From contig JAHZLG010000181.1 in NCBI GenBank assembly GCA_022599995.1, positions 1-27,486 of the forward strand: a stretch of DNA of 27,486 bases, given 5' to 3'. Position numbers and translations under genes: made by a program. Origin of the DNA: Alphaproteobacteria bacterium (lineage in GTDB: Bacteria > Pseudomonadota > Alphaproteobacteria > CBDBCS01 > JAHZLG01). Shown here piece by piece: positions 21,960-27,486 of this stretch. Each line of letters begins with the position of its first letter. Position 1 is the first letter of the stretch. The notes under the pieces were generated by a model. That model saw nothing but the letters and a program-made list of their open reading frames with translations, was not told the origin of the DNA and made no database searches.

Positions 21960-22959
21960 CTGGGGAGATAACACTGTAAAACGTCCGCCACAGCCCACCT
22001 GCGTGGGGATGGTGCCTCCGTCGCGCATCCGTCATCCCCTGATGGGCTGAGGTCGCATAGAGCCGCCCAGCACTGTCAAAGGCGGGACAGGTCACCTGCG
22101 GGGTCGGAACCGGGAAAAGAGCCACCAAATCACCCTGGTTGTTGAATTTCGCAACATAGGAGGCATCGGCGCGCTTGGAATCGATATACATGGCGATGTA
22201 CAGATTGCCATCTCTGTCGGTGATCGCCCCGTCCGGTTCGGCATGCGGTGAGATGGCGGGGTAGTGGTCGAGATCAATAAATACCATCGACAAGCGCCCG
22301 GGGCTATGCGGGCCATCATGTAGTTTTTGATCAATCGGACCGAGGGGAATGCCGGTTTTAGGATTGAGCAGGCAACGATAAATCTTTCGCGTGGGGGAAT
22401 CGGTGAAATACAGGGTGTCACCGTGCCGCGAGAAACAGATCGCATTCGGAATCCGAATATTGGAAAATTGTTTTTTTATGTTTTGCCAACCAGTTTTTCC
22501 CTGTATTTTAGATCTGCTAATCGAATAAATGTCGCCAACGCCTTGGTCAGGTTCGCGATACATGGTGCCAATCCAAAACGTTTTGCCGTTCGGGTGCAGG
22601 CGACCATCATTTGTCCGGACAAGTGTCGTATCCGAAACAAAATCTCCGAGAACCTCCGTCGAGATAAAATCCTCTCCTCGGGAGTTTCCTTGTTTAGAAA
22701 TTCCCCCCGCAGTGCCTTTTTCTTCAGATTTGATTTCGTGTTGCAGAATCACACCTTCTTGCCCTAGCGTGATCGTGTGTTTTTCCTCGGCGTTGATGTC
22801 GACCCAGTGCATGCGCTCTTTTTGAGCACCACCCCCAGGTTGCCAGAGCACGCCCTCCCCGAGCGAATTGCGCGCATCAACCAGCAAGTGCAACGGCCGA
22901 TGAACAGTCACCGGTGGCGCAGAGCTAACGGTCGAATCTTGGGGTGGCAGGACAGTCAT
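21940..22959 (-). CDS. SMP-30/gluconolactonase/LRE-family protein
   Basis: The product (339 residues) belongs to the six-bladed propeller lactonases that hydrolyse sugar lactones with a divalent metal. Motifs are NSLGEGVLWQPG with the metal-binding Glu, MHWVDI, TNDGRLHPNGKTFWIGTM, IPNAICFSRHGDTLYFTDSP with the metal-site Asn and Asp, EPDGAITDRDGNLYIAMY, VTCPAFDSAGRLYATSA and AGGLWRTF. The blade between MHWVDI and TNDGR is divergent in sequence. The DNA from about 22440 to 22780 is visibly richer in A and T than the rest of the window, so this part may have a different history. The start ATG has a T/C-rich leader and no Shine-Dalgarno. The substrate cannot be told from sequence. Confidence 0.88.
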   Translation of the reverse strand: MTVLPPQDSTVSSAPPVTVHRPLHLLVDARNSLGEGVLWQPGGGAQKERMHWVDINAEEKHTITLGQEGVILQHEIKSEEKGTAGGISKQGNSRGEDFISTEVLGDFVSDTTLVRTNDGRLHPNGKTFWIGTMYREPDQGVGDIYSISRSKIQGKTGWQNIKKQFSNIRIPNAICFSRHGDTLYFTDSPTRKIYRCLLNPKTGIPLGPIDQKLHDGPHSPGRLSMVFIDLDHYPAISPHAEPDGAITDRDGNLYIAMYIDSKRADASYVAKFNNQGDLVALFPVPTPQVTCPAFDSAGRLYATSAHQGMTDARRRHHPHAGGLWRTFYSVISPECPAPR

Positions 22960-23021
22960 AACAAACTCACAGAGGGCAGAGGGGATTTTGCCAATACGCG
23001 ACGGGGCACACTGGCAAGCGG

Positions 23022-23051
23022 TTGCACTTAGTCATCAGCCTCCACTATACA
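23022..23051 (+). promoter_or_regulatory. Candidate promoter of cysK
   Basis: TTGCAC (23022-23027) and TATACA (23046-23051) are 18 nt apart, in the 156-201-bp gap between the divergent SMP-30-family gene and cysK. The start point would be near 23058. Confidence 0.45.
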
Positions 23052-23160
23052 CGTTTTTGCCGAGCGCATCAGGTCAGTGCCCTTATGCTCGTGCTGTTGA
23101 ATTGGGCGCAGCACGATGTACTCTCTGATCATCCCCTCTCCTCATTCATCGGTACACCCC

Positions 23161-24222
23161 ATGCCCCCCTCCCCCCCCTCCCCCCCCTCCCCTGCCCCCT
23201 CCTTGCCGCCGATTCACCCGTCGGTGCTGGACTCCATCGGCAACACCCCCCTTCTGTACTTGCGCGAGGCATCGGAAGCCACCGGGTGCACCATCTTGGG
23301 CAAAGCCGAGTGGATGAACCCGGGCGGCTCGATCAAGGACCGTCCTGCCAAAGCCATGATCGAGGACGCCATCGCCCAAGGCACGTTGAAGCCGGGCGGG
23401 CGAGTCATCGAAGGCACTGCAGGCAACACCGGCATCGGCTTGGCCTTGGTCGCCAATTGTTACGGGATGCAGTGCGAGATCGTCATGCCCGATAACCAAT
23501 CCGAGGCAAAGAAAACCGCAATTCGGGGGCTCGGGGCGACGCTGATCGAGGTGCCACCAAAGCCCTACAAAGACCCGGGCAATTTTGTGCGGTACTCAGG
23601 GCGGCTTGCCGAGCAACGGCGCGCCGAGGATGCCGCATCCGCTGATCCGCGCGGTGTCCTGTGGGCAAACCAAATGGACAACCCCATCAATCGGCGTGCC
23701 CATCAACAAACGACGGCTGCCGAGATATGGCAACAAACCGAGGGCAAGCTCGATGGCTTCATCTGCGCGGTCGGCAGTGGCGGCACGTTGAGCGGCATCG
23801 CGGCGGGGTTGCGCAGTTTCAACCCATCGATTGCGATCGGACTCGCCGATCCCATGGGGGCTGCCATGTATGCCTACTACACGCGCGGGGTGCTGGAATC
23901 CGAGGGCTCGTCGATCACCGAGGGCATCGGCCAAGGACGCATCACTGCCAACCTTACCGATTTGACCGTCGACCACGCCTATCAGATCGATGATGCCACC
24001 GCCCTGCAGTGGCTCTATCGGATGATCGCGCAGGAGGGGCTCAGCCTCGGCACCTCGTCGGGGATCAACGTCGCCGGGGCGGTTGCCATGGCGAAAACGC
24101 TCGGCAAGGGGCACACCATCGTGACAGTGCTTTGTGACGCCTCGCATTACTATGCGGCGAAGATTTTCTCGCCCGCCTTTTTGCGCGAGCGGGGACTGCC
24201 GGTTGCGCCGTGGATGGCTTAA
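23161..24222 (+). CDS. cysK: Cysteine synthase A (O-acetylserine sulfhydrylase)
   Basis: CysK makes L-cysteine from O-acetylserine and sulfide with PLP. The 353-residue product has SIGNTPLLYL, the PLP lysine in NPGGSIKDRPAK, EGTAGNTGIGLALVANCYG (the phosphate/substrate loop, AGNTG rather than SGNTG), FICAVGSGGTLSGIAAGL and EGIGQGRITANL, and ends ERGLPVAPWMA. The EGTAGNTG form with ADPMGAA is the type I associate with alphaproteobacterial CysK. The first 16 residues are Pro/Ser only, translated from a C-rich run, so the mature fold begins near HPSVLDSIGN. I chose the ATG at 23161; an in-frame ATG at 23116 is the alternative, and neither has a Shine-Dalgarno. Followed by alaX on the same strand after a repeat-filled 166-bp gap. 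Confidence 0.93.
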   Translation: MPPSPPSPPSPAPSLPPIHPSVLDSIGNTPLLYLREASEATGCTILGKAEWMNPGGSIKDRPAKAMIEDAIAQGTLKPGGRVIEGTAGNTGIGLALVANCYGMQCEIVMPDNQSEAKKTAIRGLGATLIEVPPKPYKDPGNFVRYSGRLAEQRRAEDAASADPRGVLWANQMDNPINRRAHQQTTAAEIWQQTEGKLDGFICAVGSGGTLSGIAAGLRSFNPSIAIGLADPMGAAMYAYYTRGVLESEGSSITEGIGQGRITANLTDLTVDHAYQIDDATALQWLYRMIAQEGLSLGTSSGINVAGAVAMAKTLGKGHTIVTVLCDASHYYAAKIFSPAFLRERGLPVAPWMA

Positions 24223-24224
24223 CT

Positions 24225-24356
24225 CCCCGGCGGGGGCACGCAGCCCCTCCACTCCACGACCACAATGCCCCCTCGATAGCAAAGCACGCCAACACCTGCC
24301 ATGGCATCATGCCAGCGGGGGCACACAGCCCCGGCGGGGGCACGCAGTCCCTCCAC
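24225..24356. repeat. Dispersed GC-rich repeat copies between cysK and alaX
   Basis: A 28-bp element beginning CCCCGGCGGGGGCACGCAG occurs at 24225-24252 and at 24329-24356 with one mismatch. A partial copy (AGCGGGGGCACACAGCCCC) is at 24314-24332. The same core forms the array at the right end of the window. TGGCATCATGCCA at 24302-24314 is a perfect 13-bp dyad matching the core of the phasin 3' array units. Confidence 0.88.
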
Positions 24357-24388
24357 CCCACACCCCTTGTCCCCCCAGTAATTGCGCC

Positions 24389-25111
24389 ATGACCACTAAG
24401 CTGTTCGAAACCGATGCCTATCGCCAATCGTGCCCCGCCATCATCGAAGCGGTCTTCTCCTTGGATGCCGACCCTGATAAGGCGGGGGTCGTGCTCGATC
24501 AGAGCGTGTTCTATCCGACAGGTGGCGGGCAACCCGGCGATAGTGGCACGCTTGCCCTCGATGATGGCACTGAGGTCGCGATTCAGACCACCGAAAAACA
24601 CGCCGAATTCGGCATCGTCCACGTGGTCGACTCTGCCGCCTTAGGCCAGCTGGCTGTCAGCACCCCGGTCACGGTCACCATCGACTGGGAAAAAAGACAC
24701 CGCCATATGCGGTTTCACTCAGCCCTGCATCTTCTGTGCGGTATTTTGCCCTTTTCGGTAACAGGGGGGCAGATAGCAACCGATAAGGCACGGCTCGACT
24801 TTGATGCCTCGGCGGCGAATACCCCCGACAAGCAATCCCTGACCGAGCAACTGCAAACCTTGGTGGCGGCATCGATCCCGTCGCAGGTCGAATGGACGTC
24901 GGAGGACGTGACCTCATTGGTACGCACCTCTGGCGTTGCCCCGCCAAGCCAAACCGGGAGCACGCGCATCCTGTCATTCGGCACAGTAGACAAACAACCC
25001 TGCGGAGGCACCCACGTGGCCAACACCGCCGAGATCGGCAAGGTCTTTGTGCGGAAGATCGAGAACAAGGGCAAGCACTATCGGCGCATCATATTGGCCA
25101 TCGAAGAATAA
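24389..25111 (+). CDS. alaX: Free-standing alanyl-tRNA editing protein AlaX
   Basis: AlaX proteins hydrolyse Ser-tRNA-Ala (and sometimes Gly-tRNA-Ala) in trans, backing up AlaRS. The 240-residue product resembles the AlaRS editing domain plus a short N-terminal part. LDQSVFYPTGGGQPGDSGTL is the glycine-rich conserved start of the domain. The two metal-binding motifs are HSALH (in MRFHSALHLLCG) and CGGTH (in DKQPCGGTHVANTAEIG). The length fits the medium AlaX class. The open frame extends back into cysK, but homology starts at MTTKLFETDAYRQ, so I use the ATG at 24389. The leader is C-rich with no Shine-Dalgarno. No alaS is nearby. Confidence 0.92.
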   Translation: MTTKLFETDAYRQSCPAIIEAVFSLDADPDKAGVVLDQSVFYPTGGGQPGDSGTLALDDGTEVAIQTTEKHAEFGIVHVVDSAALGQLAVSTPVTVTIDWEKRHRHMRFHSALHLLCGILPFSVTGGQIATDKARLDFDASAANTPDKQSLTEQLQTLVAASIPSQVEWTSEDVTSLVRTSGVAPPSQTGSTRILSFGTVDKQPCGGTHVANTAEIGKVFVRKIENKGKHYRRIILAIEE

Positions 25112-25256
25112 TACCTCCTTGGCGACGGCAGTCTCATCACGGCTTTCTGCGCGTGAACCCTCTCCCCCCCACTGCTAGCACACCGACACTATCCCCTCTG
25201 CTTACGGGAGCAGGGTGCGCAACCGCGCCTGCGTCGCGTGGTGGTGTTCCCGTTGC

Positions 25257-26408
25257 TTAGCGGGACTCGATCGAGCTAGCGGCTTCTCCGCCCGCGGAAG
25301 AGCTTGAGATCGCATCTTCGTCGTCTTCATCGTCCTCGTTGTAGAGCCGCGAGTGCTGATAACGGTTGAGAACAAAACGAACCGTCGCAGCAATAGCCGC
25401 GGCCATCGGCATGGCAACCAAGAACCCCGGCAATCCTGCCACGGCCCCGCCTCCCAAGAGGGCGAAGATGATCCAAACCGGGTGCAATCCGATTTCACGT
25501 CCGACTAGGCGTGGCGTCACAAAATAGCCCTCAATGCCTTGCCCAGCGAGGAACACGCCCAAGACCAGCGCGGCACTCAGGGGGCTGCCGGTGTCGACAT
25601 AGGCGAGAGTCGTGCCAATGACCATGGCCGAAATAGGGCCAAGATAGGGAACGAAAACGAAAAACCCGGTCAGAATGCCAAACAGCAAGGCGTACTTCGT
25701 GAACCCGACCACAAGGAACAACACCGTGTAGAAGGTCGACATGATCAACGCAACAATCAACAACCCACGCAACAGCTTCGAGACCGACAGGTCAATAGCT
25801 TGGGCAAGCTCGACGACCGTTCGCGCATACGATTTCGGGAGTATCGACCGCACGCTTCCGACGACGCTCGGCCAGTCGTTCAGCATGTATATCGACACAA
25901 TCGGCGTCAGGATGACAAAAGCCACCACGGATGCCACCGAGCTCAATTTGCCCGTGAAGGCGGACACCCAGTTGCGCACTGCTCCAACCAAGGTGCCGAC
26001 TATCTCTTCGGAAGAGCCGAAAATGTCCTCACGCGAAATACCCAGCAGGTCAAGCTCGGCTTCCACCTTCACCAATACCTCTGTGCGCAGCCGTTCGATA
26101 AGCATGGGCAGGGCCTCTGAGAGGGCTATCGCCTGAGCCACCACCGCCGGCAAAACAACCAGAAACACCGCGAGCACGACCACCAAAAACCCCAGCATCA
26201 CGACGAGAATGCCAATGTATCGGGGCACCCCTTGGCGTTCCACGGCATTGACCACCGGTTGAAACAGATATGCCACAATCATGCCGAGCACGAAGGGTGC
26301 CAAAATGCTTTGGAACAAGGTGAAAAAGCTCCAAAGGGCAATCAGGATACCAACCCAGAATGCTGTCCATATTTGCCAGTTCAGTCTCTTTTTGTGCTCC
26401 ATGTTCAT
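25257..26408 (-). CDS. AI-2E family transporter (PerM/TqsA-like permease)
   Basis: This is an inner-membrane protein of the AI-2 exporter superfamily; members have been linked to autoinducer-2 export and to Na+/H+ exchange, so the substrate is unknown here. The 383-residue product has two N-terminal helices (FWVGILIALWSFFTLFQ, LAPFVLGMIVAYLFQP), a soluble segment with SREDIFGSSEEIVGTL, and a C-terminal bundle with the family motif FVFVPYLGPISAMVIG and VTPRLVGREIGLHPVWII. The tail is acidic then Ser/Ala-rich (NEDDEDDEDA). Homologues are often adjacent to hdaA in Alphaproteobacteria; here they are about 3.3 kb apart. It lies 36 bp after bioY on the same strand and may share its transcript. Two ATGs (26408 and 26402) are equally usable. 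Confidence 0.9.
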   Translation of the reverse strand: MNMEHKKRLNWQIWTAFWVGILIALWSFFTLFQSILAPFVLGMIVAYLFQPVVNAVERQGVPRYIGILVVMLGFLVVVLAVFLVVLPAVVAQAIALSEALPMLIERLRTEVLVKVEAELDLLGISREDIFGSSEEIVGTLVGAVRNWVSAFTGKLSSVASVVAFVILTPIVSIYMLNDWPSVVGSVRSILPKSYARTVVELAQAIDLSVSKLLRGLLIVALIMSTFYTVLFLVVGFTKYALLFGILTGFFVFVPYLGPISAMVIGTTLAYVDTGSPLSAALVLGVFLAGQGIEGYFVTPRLVGREIGLHPVWIIFALLGGGAVAGLPGFLVAMPMAAAIAATVRFVLNRYQHSRLYNEDDEDDEDAISSSSAGGEAASSIESR

Positions 26409-26444
26409 GGCCGAAATCCATTTTTTCTAAGAGAGGAGAGGTGC

Positions 26445-27017
26445 TTAAAGCCGCGTCACAAGATTGCGCAATCGAGGGAACAGCAACGCAGCCAACACTG
26501 CCTTCACAACATCAGCGGGCAGGAAATTCAGCAGTCCGATCGTCAGGATGGGTTTGCTCCATCCCAGCAAGGTGCCCAGCCACAGCACGCCCGGCAGATA
26601 AATCAGCACCAGCCCAGCGAACACCGCCAGCAGTGTGGTGGGGGTGCGCTTGTCAAAGCCGCGCTCGGCCAGATAGCCGGTTGCTGCTGTTGCGAGCAGG
26701 AAGCCCAGCAAATAGCCTCCTGTTGGCCCCAGCATATAGGGCAAGCCAATCCCCAGATGGGGAGTGCCAGCAAAGACGGGTGCCCCTGCCGCCCCGAGCA
26801 GGAGGTAGGATAACACGGTCGAGACGCCCAGCCGCATGCCGTAGGTAAGGCCAATCAGCAGCACGACAAAGGGCTGCAAGGTGAACGGCACCGGATAGGA
26901 CGGGATAGTGAATTTGGACGATAGCGTCAGCAATACCACCCCGATAACCATCGCGAGAGGAACAGTCAGGACGGGAAATTTGATCGCATAGGGGATCGCG
27001 ACTGGCGTAGATTTCAT
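26445..27017 (-). CDS. bioY: BioY family biotin transporter, substrate-binding S component
   Basis: BioY imports biotin, alone or with the EcfA/EcfT energising module, which is not in the window. The 190-residue hydrophobic product has about six membrane segments and the family motifs YPVPFTLQPFVVLLIGLTYG, GAPVFAG, GPTGGYLLGFLLA and a C-terminal FLPADVVKAVLAALL. I chose the ATG at 27017 (MKSTPVAIPYAIK); the open frame continues upstream but encodes non-family residues. No Shine-Dalgarno; the leader is T/C-rich. No BioR-type operator was recognised upstream. The next gene on the strand is the AI-2E permease, 36 bp away. Confidence 0.92.
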   Translation of the reverse strand: MKSTPVAIPYAIKFPVLTVPLAMVIGVVLLTLSSKFTIPSYPVPFTLQPFVVLLIGLTYGMRLGVSTVLSYLLLGAAGAPVFAGTPHLGIGLPYMLGPTGGYLLGFLLATAATGYLAERGFDKRTPTTLLAVFAGLVLIYLPGVLWLGTLLGWSKPILTIGLLNFLPADVVKAVLAALLFPRLRNLVTRL

Positions 27018-27371
27018 AGGGGAGCTCACAAGGCGGGAATACAGAAATGCAACACGGAAGGAAGAGTTGATGGATGCAAGGAAGCAAGAATGGACGAAGG
27101 GAAAGAACCCCTTGCACGCACACCGCCTGCTGAGGGTCAACCACCAAGAGGAAAAGGACTAGAGCAAGAAAAGCAGGAGGAGCACCAAATGACGCGGGCA
27201 CCGTGGCTTCGCATACGTCCATGCGTCCATGAATTCGAGCAGCGTACTCGCTTCTTGGTGCGAAACCTAAGGCATAGCAACCCGTCTGCGCACGAAAAAA
27301 CGAAGGGCTTTTTTGGTTTTCTGCCCTTGCCACTCAGGGCACTTTACCTGCGACACAGAACAATGGCAACC
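27018..27371. other. Upstream region of bioY without a gene
   Basis: About 350 bp without a convincing gene on either strand. It has an A/G-rich stretch near bioY (T/C-rich on the coding strand), an A6/T6 inverted pair at 27294-27317 without GC pairs, and a small stem GCCCT/AGGGC near 27323-27341. Confidence 0.5.
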
Positions 27372-27486
27372 ACCACCCCTCCCCAGCGGGGGCACGCAAC
27401 CACCCCGGCGGGGGCACGCAACCACCCCGGCGGGGGCACGCAACCACCCCGGCGGGGGCACGCAACCACCCCGGCGGGGGCACGCA
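27372..27486. repeat. 22-bp tandem repeat array running off the window
   Basis: Four identical units of 22 bp (ACCACCCCGGCGGGGGCACGCA) at 27399-27486, preceded by a variant unit with CCCCTCCCCAGCGGGGG at 27372-27398. The unit contains CCCC-GGC-GGGG, a short dyad. The array reaches the last base of the window, so its true length is unknown. Confidence 0.93.

Overview
The window looks like chromosomal DNA of an alphaproteobacterium with high GC content (judged by eye). The evidence is an HdaA/Hda-like DnaA paralogue, a phasin of the PHA granule type, a cysteine synthase with the EGTAGNTGIGL motif seen in Alphaproteobacteria, and a BioY-type biotin importer. No rRNA, tRNA, transposase, integrase or phage gene was seen. 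I cannot place it below class level. Layout: nrdA (+) converges on a translationally coupled minus-strand pair, a secreted transglutaminase-like cysteine peptidase and a 1235-residue secreted TPR protein. Upstream of these on the minus strand are rsmI, the lactate-oxidation operon lutA-lutB-lutC, a phasin gene and lysA. From about 15 kb the plus strand carries ileS, lspA and ahcY. A 770-bp gene-poor interval with a candidate structured RNA follows, then a short hdaA-like gene. An SMP-30/gluconolactonase-family gene (-), cysK (+), alaX (+), an AI-2E-type permease (-) and bioY (-) complete the window. The metabolic content is mostly housekeeping: deoxynucleotide supply, lysine and cysteine synthesis, methyl-cycle salvage, lipoprotein maturation, tRNA charging and proofreading, lactate oxidation and carbon storage. 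The striking property is how repeats invade ordinary genes. Nearly every intergenic gap holds short-period tandem or palindromic repeats. Several conserved enzymes (IleS, LysA, LutC) and the phasin carry low-complexity insertions made of in-frame DNA repeats. Two arrays, 3' of the phasin gene and 3' of ahcY, share a 16-bp period in which most units can fold as tiny hairpins and several differ by paired changes. The 3' ends of the TPR gene and ileS are themselves tandemly duplicated. Regulation that can be read: a strong sigma70-type phasin promoter flanked by TGCA-centred dyads that could be PhaR sites, two clear rho-independent terminators on the minus strand (phasin transcript and candidate ncRNA), and pyrimidine-rich leaders without a Shine-Dalgarno sequence before most first genes. 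The best leads are the 16-bp hairpin arrays, the in-frame repeat insertions, and the 6S-like RNA candidate between ahcY and hdaA.
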